From the NCBI GenBank assembly GCA_019090615.1, contig JAHRVQ010000064.1, positions 37,273-101,272 on the forward strand: DNA of 64,000 nt, read 5' to 3'. Every line of letters begins with the position of its first letter. Position 1 is the stretch's first letter. This document shows positions 17,353 through 26,380 of this stretch, piece by piece. Position numbers and translations under genes: made by a program. The notes under the pieces were generated by a model. It searched no databases and had not been told where the DNA came from. It worked only from the letters and a program-made list of their open reading frames with translations. Source of the DNA: Pseudomonadales bacterium (GTDB lineage: Bacteria; Pseudomonadota; Gammaproteobacteria; Pseudomonadales; Azotimanducaceae).

Positions 17353-17871
17353 GTTTGGCCGGATGTATTTAAATCTAAGCAGTTCAACGGAGCTATTGCC
17401 GTTATGGCGGTGTCAGATGCGAATCGCCTGTTACGACGAAGATGTTCGCCTGCTCAACGCTTGTCTGTAAGTTTGTTTTTACCACGTCTTTCTCCTTCGC
17501 TAATCAACCTGGTCTCCTGGGCGAGTTCTTGCCGCCACGGGTGAGCTTCATCTTGTCGCGGGTATCAGTTTTTCGGTGTGCCAATGTCGTCCGCATTTAG
17601 TTTTTGTGAGGCTATTTCTCAGTTGTATTGGTAAATTTATAAAGCTGAACTAGCCTTTTATGAATATATGCTGATCGATATAAAACATGATGGTTGCATA
17701 TTTTATTGGCCTAGTATTCCGGGGTGTAATTTGTTGTTTTAACACTAAATAAAGGGCTGTGATTTCGTAGTCAGAAGTTTGGCCAGCGCAACGGATGCGT
17801 TGTTATAACTCTTGTTGCTTTAGAGATAGCTGCTTTAGATAAAATTTTTGACGTTAAAGTGACTATAAGTC
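17353..17871. other. Gene-free stretch before the TonB receptor gene
   Basis: I find no gene, RNA or known element in this 519-base stretch. A GC-richer part at about 17390-17600 differs in texture from the AT-rich remainder and could be a decayed gene remnant, but no frame longer than about 30 codons is open there on the minus strand and nothing is recognisable. Confidence 0.3.
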
Positions 17872-17910
17872 GGTATTCAGAATACCAGAGCCTGCGTTGA
17901 ACTAATTAGT
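17872..17910. promoter_or_regulatory. Two palindromes before the TonB receptor gene, candidate operator
   Basis: GGTATTC-A-GAATACC at 17872-17886 is a perfect 15-bp palindrome, and ACTAATTAGT at 17901-17910 a perfect 10-bp one. They lie 73-111 bases before the receptor ATG, in the place of a promoter. A dimeric repressor controlling uptake would fit, but no regulator gene is adjacent. Confidence 0.45.
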
Positions 17911-17982
17911 AACAAACCAATCAGTGAGTCCAAATATTTATTAATTGAAAATATTTATGCATCCAAATCAGAGGATTGTCCT

Positions 17983-20322
17983 ATGTCTATGTTGCGCTAT
18001 AAAAAGCGATTGCTACTGCTGAAACCGATTGAGATAAAGTTGAGATCTTTCTCGGCAATAGCACTATTTGTGTCAGGTACTGTTTTTGCCAGTGGAGCGC
18101 TATCTGCAGACGGCGCATCCACTAAAATGAGGGGTTCTGCGGCCCGATTAATGGAAGAAGTTGTGGTAACCGGTACCCGTAAAAAGAGCGCTGATGAACG
18201 TGTACAGGATATACCGGTTGCCATGTCGGCATACAATGGCGATCAGCTAGAAGCCTTGCAGGTGAGAAATATTGAAAGCCTGTCATTCAGTTTGCCTAAT
18301 GTGCAACTGGATAGTGTTGGTACTGTGCGGGGTACTGCGAATTTTTCAGTTCGCGGCCAGGGTATTAATAGTTCAATCCCATCTGTTGACCCGACCGTAG
18401 GCGTATTTATTGATGGTATGTATCTGGGTCTTAGTTGGGGTGTGGTTTTTGATACTTTTGACCTTGAATCAATAGAGGTGCTGCGTGGCCCCCAGGGATT
18501 GCTATTTGGTCGAAATGTCACTGGTGGTGCGGTAGTCGTAAGGACCCGTCAGCCCAGTCATGAATTTAGTATAAATGCTAAAGTGGGTACCACCGATGAC
18601 GCAGATAATACTTACGCGTTCTCAGTAACTGGGTCCCTGGTGCCCGATATGCTGGCGGGTAAGTTATCCCTTTATGCAAGAAATGACGGCGGATATTTTG
18701 AAGATATTGTATCTGGCAATGACAATTTCGGTGAAAATGATACCTACATTTTTCGTGGTGGTTTAACCTGGACACCCACCGATAATTTCAGTACTACGCT
18801 CACTTACGAAGATGGTACCAGTGATGGTGATTCGGCGGTGCCCTATACGCCCTTTGATTCCAAAAATCCGAATGTGCCAAATGTCCGGCCGGGGGATTTT
18901 AAGGTCGCAATACATCAAGATTCAGATGCGCCAGTGGGAAATTATAACGATCAGGAATGGCAGCATGCCATTCTCACATCGGTATTAGATGTTGAATTTG
19001 GCGACGGTAGTATTACTCATATTTATAGCTGGCGAGAGTTATATTCAGATAACGATGGTGATCTGGATGGGACCAATCTCGAAGGTTTTGAATTCCATAC
19101 CGGCGCCATAGTCGATCAGGAACAGACCAGTCATGAATTGCGGTATTCAGGTTCTTTTTTCGACGATCGTTTAGATATCACCTTAGGTGGTTATTATTTC
19201 GAACAGGACCTGGGCATAGCAGCTTACCGGCAGCTGGATTTTAGTATTCTGAACCCTGCATTAGATCTGCCACGGTTTACCTATGGCGGCACCCAGGACC
19301 ATGAAACGTTTGGCTTCTTTGTTAATTTGGACCGGCACTTTACTGAAGCGCTCACAGTGACGCTTGGGTTACGCTATACATTTGAAGAAAAGAGCGCCGA
19401 GGTCGCTATTGCCAACCTGTCTACATTGGGTGACCTGCCGGGGTTTAACGGTAATGTTGGCTTGTCAGGCTGTACCTTTAAACCGTTGGTCTGTGGCGCA
19501 GACTTTATAGGTTCTGATGACTGGACTAATCTGACCCCAAGAATTGCGATGCAGTATTACTATAATGATACCTCCCATGTTTACGCGAGTTTTAGTAGAG
19601 GGTTTCGCAGCGGCGGTTATAATTTAAGGAACACCTCAAATACTCAGATCCCTGGTCCCTGGGATGAAGAAAGCCAGAATTCCTATGAGGTAGGGTTAAA
19701 GTCTGAAGTATTAGATGGAAAACTCCGTGTTAATGTGGCTTTGTTCCTTAATCAAATTGAAGATCTAATTCGTGAAACCATTTTTAACGATGAGAATTTC
19801 AATACCGTTCAGCAGATTCGCAATACGGCTGATGCAGACGTATCAGGCGTTGAGCTGGATGTTAGTTGGTTGGCCAATGATAACCTGTTGATATACGCAA
19901 ACGTCGGTTACCTGAATGATGAATATAGGAAAGTCATTGGTGACCTTAATCGAGATAAGGTGGTTGACGGCAATGACAAAAACCTTACGTTGCCAAGATT
20001 GTCCGACTGGACCGGCTCAATTGGCGGTAATTTTGATATTCCGATTAATGCGGGGCTGATTACCATGCGCTTGAGTTATAGCCATCGTACCGCAGGATTT
20101 TTTAGTGACTCAAATATCGACGATCTAGCATCGCACGATGAACTGGCTGCTGGGGTATCATTTACCACCAGTGATGAGCATTGGAAAGTTAGCCTTTATG
20201 GTAAGAATTTGCTCGATCAGGTTTACCGAGTGACACAGTTTACATTGCCTGGGTCGGTGTCAGCTTTTGCACCGATTAAGAAAGGTCGAGTTATTGGTTT
20301 AGAGCTAACTTATCGTATGTAG
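17983..20322 (+). CDS. TonB-dependent outer-membrane receptor
   Basis: A 779-residue receptor. A long N-terminal signal peptide (basic start, hydrophobic core about residues 22-40, likely cleavage after ALSA at 42) is followed by the TonB box EEVVVTG (58-64). The plug has VRGQGINSS, VGVFIDGMYLG and the diagnostic SIEVLRGPQGLLFGRNVTGG; the 22-strand barrel ends in RVIGLELTYRM, with Met instead of the usual terminal Phe. It would take up a large or scarce compound across the outer membrane. This branch (VTGTRKK...DIPVAMSAYNG) is common near catabolic genes for steroids, lignin dimers and similar hydrophobic compounds rather than siderophores. No regulator or iron gene flanks it. Confidence 0.95.
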   Translation: MSMLRYKKRLLLLKPIEIKLRSFSAIALFVSGTVFASGALSADGASTKMRGSAARLMEEVVVTGTRKKSADERVQDIPVAMSAYNGDQLEALQVRNIESLSFSLPNVQLDSVGTVRGTANFSVRGQGINSSIPSVDPTVGVFIDGMYLGLSWGVVFDTFDLESIEVLRGPQGLLFGRNVTGGAVVVRTRQPSHEFSINAKVGTTDDADNTYAFSVTGSLVPDMLAGKLSLYARNDGGYFEDIVSGNDNFGENDTYIFRGGLTWTPTDNFSTTLTYEDGTSDGDSAVPYTPFDSKNPNVPNVRPGDFKVAIHQDSDAPVGNYNDQEWQHAILTSVLDVEFGDGSITHIYSWRELYSDNDGDLDGTNLEGFEFHTGAIVDQEQTSHELRYSGSFFDDRLDITLGGYYFEQDLGIAAYRQLDFSILNPALDLPRFTYGGTQDHETFGFFVNLDRHFTEALTVTLGLRYTFEEKSAEVAIANLSTLGDLPGFNGNVGLSGCTFKPLVCGADFIGSDDWTNLTPRIAMQYYYNDTSHVYASFSRGFRSGGYNLRNTSNTQIPGPWDEESQNSYEVGLKSEVLDGKLRVNVALFLNQIEDLIRETIFNDENFNTVQQIRNTADADVSGVELDVSWLANDNLLIYANVGYLNDEYRKVIGDLNRDKVVDGNDKNLTLPRLSDWTGSIGGNFDIPINAGLITMRLSYSHRTAGFFSDSNIDDLASHDELAAGVSFTTSDEHWKVSLYGKNLLDQVYRVTQFTLPGSVSAFAPIKKGRVIGLELTYRM

Positions 20323-20370
20323 AAAATAACTTTTAGTGGGCTGTGATGGAAGGCGACTTAAAGTCGGGTG

Positions 20371-20410
20371 CAGTTGATGGTCGATATTTGAATGTATTGA
20401 CCATCAACTG
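20371..20410. terminator. Hairpin between convergent genes, probable bidirectional terminator
   Basis: CAGTTGATGGTC at 20371-20382 pairs perfectly with GACCATCAACTG at 20399-20410. It stands 48 bases after the receptor stop and before the end of the minus-strand amidohydrolase gene. It has no T-run. Confidence 0.6.
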
Positions 20411-20528
20411 ATGTAAGCTAACGCAGGTTTAATGTGCCTTTAGACTAGATTTGGGCTCAGTAAAATTCCACATCGTGGTCTGGTCTTGACTAAACCTTTC
20501 ACCACCTGCGCTGTTTGAACCTTTTTCG

Positions 20529-21641
20529 TTAGAGTGCGATATCCAGATTATAAAGCTCAGCGACATTATCATGTAACAGCATATCCTGCTGTTTTTGTGG
20601 TAGTGGAGCGACATATTTTTGCAACAGGTCCTGTGACCAGGGCCAGGTGGAGTCGCTATGCGGGAAGTCATTTGCCCACATAATACGTGCTGGGTTCATC
20701 TTGTCCATCATAGTGAAGGCGACAATATCATCCTGGAACGTCAGATAGATATTTTCCAGAAAGTATTCGCTTGGCATTTTATCCAGTTCAGCGCCTCGTA
20801 GGCGAAAACGGTGCCGGTTGTAGGTATGGTCCAGGCGATAAACAAAATGCGGTACCCAGCCAGCATCGGCTTCAACACAGACGATCTTCAGTTTAGGGTT
20901 GCGCATAAAGACCCCAGAATTCACAAACATGCTCATAATGTCCTGGTTGGCACGAATGATAGCGTAGCCAGAATTGATGCTAGTGCCACGGAAACTCATG
21001 GATTTCATTTCGCCAGAAGTCAATATGTGGAAGCTCAAAGGTAAATCCAGGTCGATTGCTGCTTGCCAGAATGGGTCGAACATAACGTGGTCATAATCTA
21101 CATCAGGGATTGCTGGCATACCCGGTAGCATGACGCCTTTTAAACCAAGGTCCTTTATTTTTTGCAGGTCTGCTATTGCTTCATCAATGCTGCGAATGGG
21201 TGTCTGGCCTAAACCAATGAGGCGTCCCTGGGCGGGGTCGCAAAATTCAGCCATCCACAAATTATAAGCATCCATGCAGGCCTTTTTATAAGCGTGATCA
21301 GCCAGGTTGCAAATTTCCATGCCCACAGAAGGGTAGATAACTTCGGCATAGATGCCGTCTTTATCCTGATCGAGTAGACGTGCAGCAGTGTCCCAGCCGC
21401 CTTTATGCAGGTTTTCAAACCTTGCGCCTTTGGCCGACAGGTTTTCAGGTGGCTGTCCTGCGGCAGATACCAGGCTCAGTGGAATTGCTTTTTTAAGGCC
21501 CTTAATCTGATATACATCGCCCCGTTTTGGGTCATGAACCACGCGTGGTGCATCGTCGAGAAATTTCTTGTCGATACGGTCAATAAAAAGATCCGGTGGT
21601 TCGCAGACATGGGAATCCGATGAAATGATTGGTTTGAACAT
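20529..21641 (-). CDS. Amidohydrolase family 2 protein (ACMSD-like)
   Basis: A 370-residue TIM-barrel metal enzyme. The N-terminal metal site reads ISSDSHVCEP, with D9 and H11 in place of the commoner D-x-H-x-H; mid-barrel LPLSFHILTSG gives the next histidine and MWANDFPHSDSTWPWS the terminal aspartate and histidine. Members decarboxylate or hydrolyse ring-cleavage products and lactones. The single histidine in the first motif is a regular variant in this subfamily, which often sits with LLM and acyl-CoA dehydrogenase genes. GAAGGAG lies before the ATG. Related proteins are at 22663 and 33265. Confidence 0.93.
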   Translation of the reverse strand: MFKPIISSDSHVCEPPDLFIDRIDKKFLDDAPRVVHDPKRGDVYQIKGLKKAIPLSLVSAAGQPPENLSAKGARFENLHKGGWDTAARLLDQDKDGIYAEVIYPSVGMEICNLADHAYKKACMDAYNLWMAEFCDPAQGRLIGLGQTPIRSIDEAIADLQKIKDLGLKGVMLPGMPAIPDVDYDHVMFDPFWQAAIDLDLPLSFHILTSGEMKSMSFRGTSINSGYAIIRANQDIMSMFVNSGVFMRNPKLKIVCVEADAGWVPHFVYRLDHTYNRHRFRLRGAELDKMPSEYFLENIYLTFQDDIVAFTMMDKMNPARIMWANDFPHSDSTWPWSQDLLQKYVAPLPQKQQDMLLHDNVAELYNLDIAL

Positions 21642-21743
21642 GGGGGCTCCTTCAGGGGTTGTTAGTAAGCATATTCGCTATTGCAACATAAGTGGACCCA
21701 TTCAGCAATTGATTAAGTCTGACAGTTTGCATAGTACCGCTGG

Positions 21744-22157
21744 TTAGAATGGTGCCTTGAGGTTATTTAAGACGATGATTAGGCCAACAAATACGGCATT
21801 AAACGAGGCGATAATGGATGCGCCGGCAGCAATATCTTTAACTATTTTAATCTTCTCTGAAAATTCTTCGGTCACCGCATCGGCCAGTTTTTCAATGGCT
21901 GTATTGAGTCCTTCGGCAATAAAAACTAACGTAATACTGATGCTGATAAACATCCATTCGGTAGCAGAGATATCCAGCAGGTAAAAGATGCCGAGGGCGG
22001 CAATGGTATTGAAGAGGTGAATTTGTATATGGGTTTCATATCGTGCCAGCTGTATTATGCCGTTAAAGGCATAACCGAATGAGTTGAGCCGTTGCCTTAA
22101 GAAGCTGTCCTGTCTGGGGTCTGGTTTTTGTGCTTTGTCTGGCGTTCTTTGGGTCAA
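21744..22157 (-). CDS. Diacylglycerol/undecaprenol kinase family membrane protein
   Basis: A 137-residue DAGK-like protein. A polar N-terminus of about 25 residues precedes SFGYAFNGIIQLARYETH, typical of the Gram-positive-type undecaprenol kinase branch; the active-site residues E41, E82, N85 and E89 (AEGLNTAIEKLADAV) and K107-D108 (VKDIAAG) are present. Three membrane segments are evident. It would phosphorylate a lipid alcohol with ATP in the inner membrane. The only plausible start is a TTG at 22157, with no strong ribosome site. A second, E. coli-like DgkA is encoded at 50292, so this one is likely not the housekeeping enzyme. Confidence 0.88.
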   Translation of the reverse strand: MTQRTPDKAQKPDPRQDSFLRQRLNSFGYAFNGIIQLARYETHIQIHLFNTIAALGIFYLLDISATEWMFISISITLVFIAEGLNTAIEKLADAVTEEFSEKIKIVKDIAAGASIIASFNAVFVGLIIVLNNLKAPF

Positions 22158-22313
22158 GGATTTGTACTCTGTTTAGAAATCTGGCTAATTTGAGTTGGTT
22201 GGGCGGCTATAAATTAATTTTAAAAAAATATGTCAAAAATAGGGTGTAAGAGATTGTCAGGGTTCATATTGCTGCCTTTATTACATTGTTGGGCCTGACG
22301 CTTAAGGTGTGCG

Positions 22314-22365
22314 CTTTAGCTGTACACTTTAGCCGTACAATTTTGCTGTACACTTTAACTGTACT
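22314..22365. repeat. Tandem array of four 13-bp units
   Basis: CTTTAGCTGTACA (22314-22326), CTTTAGCCGTACA (22327-22339), ATTTTGCTGTACA (22340-22352) and CTTTAACTGTACT (22353-22365) follow each other without gaps in the divergent gap between the kinase and an amidohydrolase gene. Confidence 0.88.
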
Positions 22366-22453
22366 AGGGTCTTAACTTGAAACTTGTCAGCGCTATCCTG
22401 TCGCCTGAACGAATAAAATGCCATTGATATTATTTTTTTGAAATGTGTAGCTT

Positions 22454-22581
22454 CGCTGAAGGCTCTTTATTCGCTGAAGGCTCTTTATTCGCTGAAGGCT
22501 CTTTATTCGCTGAAGGCTCTTTATTGGCTGAAGGCTCTTTATTGGTAGCTAAGGGTTCTTCATTAGCTAAGGGCTCTGTTG
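22454..22581. repeat. Tandem array of 18-bp units, five regular and two diverged
   Basis: CGCTGAAGGCTCTTTATT is repeated exactly at 22454-22471, 22472-22489, 22490-22507 and 22508-22525, once with one change at 22526-22543, and then in diverged form to about 22581. The unit is 15 of 18 identical to that of the array at 31624-31695 once both are read in the same direction. It lies 80 bases before the amidohydrolase ATG, so it could affect promoter spacing. Confidence 0.93.
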
Positions 22582-22662
22582 TATAGCCAGCGTTAGTAAT
22601 ACTTGTGTCGTTGAAAAAAACGTGGTTTATTCTTTAGATCAAATTCGGAAAGGATAATTGTT

Positions 22663-23679
22663 ATGCCGCCAGCTAAATCTGGAGAAGACCATGCGGCCTG
22701 GATCGCACAAGTAGCAGAAAAAGCCTTAGAGCCAGACTTGCCTATCTGTGATGCGCACCATCATTTATGGTTAGATCGCGGCCATACGGGTTGGCCTTAT
22801 ACATTGCAGGATCTTCATGCCGATACTGACACGGGGCATAATATAGTGCGCACCGTATTTCTGGAATGTCATGCGGAGTATCGAAAGCAGGGGCCTAAGC
22901 ATATGGCACCAGTTGGTGAAACAGAATTTATTGTGCAACTAGCGGAGCAAAGTAGAGCTTCTGGGAAGGCCGAAATTGCAGCGATTATGGGTAACGCAGA
23001 TGTGACCCTCGGAGACGCGGTTGAAGAAGTTTTAAATGCTCATGAGGATGCTGGGCAAGGTTTGTTTCGCGGCGTGCGTTATATCATGGCGACTGATGAT
23101 CATCCGCCATTAGCAATGGGGGTTGACGCTAAAATGACCGATTTTAACTATCTGGATGGGGTCAGAAAATTAGGTGCAATGGGTTATACCTATGATGCGA
23201 TGGTCTATCACCCGCAACTACCGGCACTAGCTGATGTGGCAAAAGCTTGTCCGGATACTCCGATTGTAATTAATCATTTGGGTGGTTTCCTTGGTACTGG
23301 TCCTTATAAAGATAAGCGTGAGGAAATTCTCGGTCAGTGGCTTGAGGCCATGAAGTTGTTGGCAGAATGCCCAAATACGTTTTTGAAACTAGGTGGGATT
23401 GGTATGCCAATGATGGGCTTTCGCTGGGATAAGCAGGCTTTGCCGCCAACATCCGAAGCGTTGGCTGCGCCCTGGGCTGGGCCTATTCAGGCTGTGATAG
23501 AAATATTCGGGCCTGATCGTTGCATGTTTGAGTCGAATTTTCCGGTGGATAAGCGTGGTGCGGGTTATGTTGTATTGTGGAATGCTTTCAAACGTATCGC
23601 TAAAGGTTATTCGGCAGATGAGAAAAAGGATTTGTTTCATAATACCGCAGCAACGGCTTATCGGATAACAACGATTTAG
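22663..23679 (+). CDS. Amidohydrolase family 2 protein, lactonase-like
   Basis: A 338-residue TIM-barrel hydrolase. The metal motif is ICDAHHHLWLD (D30, H32, H34), followed by VFLECHAEY, VINHLGGFLG and the terminal CMFESNFPVDKRG with the catalytic aspartate. This is the layout of L-fuconolactonase and 2-pyrone-4,6-dicarboxylate lactonase relatives, which open lactone rings. AAGGATAATT precedes the ATG. It is followed after 173 bases by an MFS carrier on the same strand; uptake and opening of the same compound is a fair guess. Confidence 0.93.
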   Translation: MPPAKSGEDHAAWIAQVAEKALEPDLPICDAHHHLWLDRGHTGWPYTLQDLHADTDTGHNIVRTVFLECHAEYRKQGPKHMAPVGETEFIVQLAEQSRASGKAEIAAIMGNADVTLGDAVEEVLNAHEDAGQGLFRGVRYIMATDDHPPLAMGVDAKMTDFNYLDGVRKLGAMGYTYDAMVYHPQLPALADVAKACPDTPIVINHLGGFLGTGPYKDKREEILGQWLEAMKLLAECPNTFLKLGGIGMPMMGFRWDKQALPPTSEALAAPWAGPIQAVIEIFGPDRCMFESNFPVDKRGAGYVVLWNAFKRIAKGYSADEKKDLFHNTAATAYRITTI

Positions 23680-23852
23680 ATTTCTGCTATGACGATCCCT
23701 GGCTTTTTGCTTAGCCTGCTAAAAATTGTTGGCTCGTAGTAAATAAATATTGGCTGATTGAACCCTGTTATGGGTGCCCAACTAATGTTTTGGTGGTACC
23801 GCTGGGTCAGGTTTTTGTTGGCCGCCATTGATGTGAAATACGGTTTTTAAAT

Positions 23853-25208
23853 ATGAACTCAGAGACTAACACCGAAGTTAAAGTACCTCAAAAAACTAAT
23901 GGTGCCCAGATCGATCCTGGTCGGACGCAGGAAAATGAAGTGCAGCCTGGATCAATACAGGTCTTTTCTGGATGGCGTAATCTGGGGGTATTGTTTGTCG
24001 TTTATATGCTGGGCATGGGATTTATTTATTATGGCTTTAATGTCATTTTTCCTGAAATGGTAAAATCCATGGGTTGGAGTCGAGGTGATGCCGCCTGGGG
24101 CCAAACCTTGCGGGGGCTGTTAATCGGCTTTTCAGCGCCTTTTGTGGCACTTGCGATCAATAAGTTTGGTGCTCGACGAACCATGTCGGTCGGCATCAGT
24201 TTGCTGGCGTTAGGCTGTTTGTTGCTGGGTACGGTTACTAACGAATTATGGCAGTGGAACCTTGTATGGGGGGTTGTGATGGGTCTGGGTTTTGCTTTCG
24301 GTGGCGTTATTCCGGTCCAGACGACTATCTTACAATGGTTCGATGCGAAACGTTCGATGGCGCTGGGTATTGCAATGACCGCATCGGGGTTAGGCGGTTT
24401 CATCGCTCAACCTTTTTATGCCTGGATAATTGAAACCACCAACAGTTGGCAGACCAGCTGGCTTTGCGCCGGTATTTTTGCAGTGTTGGCGCTAATAGGG
24501 ACATTTTGGTTAATTAATAAACCCGAAGATGTGGGTCAGCGAGTGGACGGAGAGCCGGTCGCAGAACAAGACAGTCTGCCAAATAATAACCCACTGGTTT
24601 CGAAAACTTATAAAACATCCGTTAACTGGAGTCTGACTGAAGCCATAAGAAGTCGAGTGTTGTGGTTAATTATTATTATTTATATGGCCCAGGTAATGCC
24701 ATTGTATTTGCTTATGGTGCATGGTTCGTTGCATTTTACTGATTTGAATTTCAGTCGTCTGGATGCGGCCAGTGTGTTGAGCTTTATGGTTGCCGGCAGT
24801 GCGTTTGCCCGCTTCCCAGTGGGCTGGTTGGGTGACCGAATTGAGCCCAGATATATAATGACCATACTCAATAGTATTTCTGTATTGGCGCTGGTGGTTA
24901 TTTGGCAAGCGCCAAGTTTAACCTGGCTGTTGATTATGGCGCCGCTTTTTGGTGTTGCGATGGGGGGGAATATTGTTATGTTGCCAACTATGGTGGGTAA
25001 TTATTTTGGCAAGGATTCATTCGCTTCTATCAATGGTTTTATTTTGCCGTTGCAAGTTGTGTTTTCTGCGATGGTGCCAGTATGTGCCGGTTATATAGCG
25101 GATGCGACAGGAACTTACGACTGGCCATTTATGGCCTTAATCTTGCTGGTCGCGATTGCCATTATTTTATCCATCGCCGCAACGCCGCCACGTAAACTGG
25201 CGGCATAA
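23853..25208 (+). CDS. MFS transporter, monocarboxylate/OFA-type
   Basis: A 451-residue inner-membrane carrier with twelve predicted segments. After a polar N-terminus of 45 residues come LFVVYMLGMGFIYYGFNVIF, WGQTLRGLLIGFSAPFVALA and FGARRTMSVGISLLALGCLL, with ALGIAMTASGLGGFIAQPFY as the central motif of the oxalate/formate and monocarboxylate branch. The second half begins near residue 255 and has WLGDRIEPRYIMT. No good ribosome site stands before the ATG at 23853. The gene probably takes in a carboxylic acid and shares its direction with the lactonase-like gene upstream. Confidence 0.92.
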   Translation: MNSETNTEVKVPQKTNGAQIDPGRTQENEVQPGSIQVFSGWRNLGVLFVVYMLGMGFIYYGFNVIFPEMVKSMGWSRGDAAWGQTLRGLLIGFSAPFVALAINKFGARRTMSVGISLLALGCLLLGTVTNELWQWNLVWGVVMGLGFAFGGVIPVQTTILQWFDAKRSMALGIAMTASGLGGFIAQPFYAWIIETTNSWQTSWLCAGIFAVLALIGTFWLINKPEDVGQRVDGEPVAEQDSLPNNNPLVSKTYKTSVNWSLTEAIRSRVLWLIIIIYMAQVMPLYLLMVHGSLHFTDLNFSRLDAASVLSFMVAGSAFARFPVGWLGDRIEPRYIMTILNSISVLALVVIWQAPSLTWLLIMAPLFGVAMGGNIVMLPTMVGNYFGKDSFASINGFILPLQVVFSAMVPVCAGYIADATGTYDWPFMALILLVAIAIILSIAATPPRKLAA

Positions 25209-25243
25209 AATTAACCAGGTGGGTGAAAGACGGCGCAAATCGA

Positions 25244-26263
25244 TCAGGTGATTTTTGGCAGGACTTCTTTGGTGAAGGTTAAAAAAGTCTCCTGGCTCAT
25301 AGGTGCAAGCATCAGGTAATTCATGGGTATTTCAGACTCCAATGTTTGTAGGCGATCAATGACTTCAGGTACTGTGCCGACGATTGCAACATCATTAAGG
25401 TATCTTTCAACTGGGTCTATTTTTGGTTTAGCGTTAGCTGACGTCTGTTTTTGCTGTTCAGCGCCCTGGGGTCTAAGCCCCGCTGATTTGTCCGGGTTTG
25501 CATAAGCGCCTACAGTCCAGCCGGAACTACTGCGGGCAACGGCCTCAGCTTCGGCGCGGGTTTTGCCGAGCGCTACATAACGTACGATAGGTATATCTCG
25601 ATCACCCACGAGGTGGCCGTTAGACTCCATCACCTGCTGATACAAACCGCGTTTATACTGGATGGATTCGTTTGAAGCATGTGGGTCTAACATGATCGTA
25701 TAGCCTTCAGCACCTGCCTTGCGAATGGAATCGGGTGAACTTGCGGCCATATATACCGGTGGATGGGGTTGTTGTAGCGGTCTTGGCAGGACCATTACAT
25801 CATCGTAGTCATAGTACTCCCCATGATGACTAAAGCGTTCATTGGACCAGGCTTTCTGGACAATGTCGGCAGTCTCACGAAATCGGTCATAGACATTTTC
25901 AGGGGTTACATCAAACAGTTTAAATTCAGTAGGATCAAACCCTCGGCCCGACCCCCAGTTAAGCCGGCCGTTAGAAAATACATCCAGCATGCTCAGTTCT
26001 TCGGCCAGCCGTAATGGATGATAGTAGGCATTTAATGTAACAGCGGTACCTATTCGCAGGCGTTTGGTTCGACCAGCAATATGGGTGCCCATCAGGGTGA
26101 CCGATGGGCAGACACTATAGCCGGTAAAATGATGCTCAGCTAACCAGATGCAGTCGAATTCACTGTCCTCCATGCGTTCCACACGGTCCATCGCGCGGTC
26201 ATAAACCGTCGTTACTGGCACTCGACCTGTCCATGAGAAAAACTGCAGCAAGCCTACTTTCAT
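25244..26263 (-). CDS. LLM-class flavin-dependent monooxygenase (bacterial luciferase-like)
   Basis: A 339-residue protein when started at the ATG at 26263, which has TTGGAG 7 bases upstream; the frame is open to a TTG at 26287 but that has no such site. FDCIWLAEHHFTGYSVCPSV, RIGTAVTLNAYYHPLRLAEE and GRLNWGSGRGFDPTEFKLFD mark the alkanal monooxygenase-type branch (FMNH2 and O2). RYLNDVAIVGTVPEVIDRLQ is the terminal block. No flavin reductase is adjacent. It converges on the MFS gene with only 35 bases between them. Confidence 0.92.
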   Translation of the reverse strand: MKVGLLQFFSWTGRVPVTTVYDRAMDRVERMEDSEFDCIWLAEHHFTGYSVCPSVTLMGTHIAGRTKRLRIGTAVTLNAYYHPLRLAEELSMLDVFSNGRLNWGSGRGFDPTEFKLFDVTPENVYDRFRETADIVQKAWSNERFSHHGEYYDYDDVMVLPRPLQQPHPPVYMAASSPDSIRKAGAEGYTIMLDPHASNESIQYKRGLYQQVMESNGHLVGDRDIPIVRYVALGKTRAEAEAVARSSSGWTVGAYANPDKSAGLRPQGAEQQKQTSANAKPKIDPVERYLNDVAIVGTVPEVIDRLQTLESEIPMNYLMLAPMSQETFLTFTKEVLPKIT

Positions 26264-26380
26264 CCCCGTCTCCAACTTATTGGTCAAGTCAGATTACACT
26301 ACCTGAAGCCATCGTGCAGGAAAACTTGTAACTACAACCATAAGGGGTTCAGGCCGATAGTATTGCAACCTGACAGGGCT

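Noticed and set aside
17390..17600. Possible decayed transposase or gene fragment
   Set aside because: No frame over about 30 codons, no terminal inverted repeats and no recognisable protein similarity.
22454..22581. CRISPR-like regular repeats
   Set aside because: Units of 18 bp are directly adjacent, with no unique spacers and no cas genes; it is a simple tandem array.
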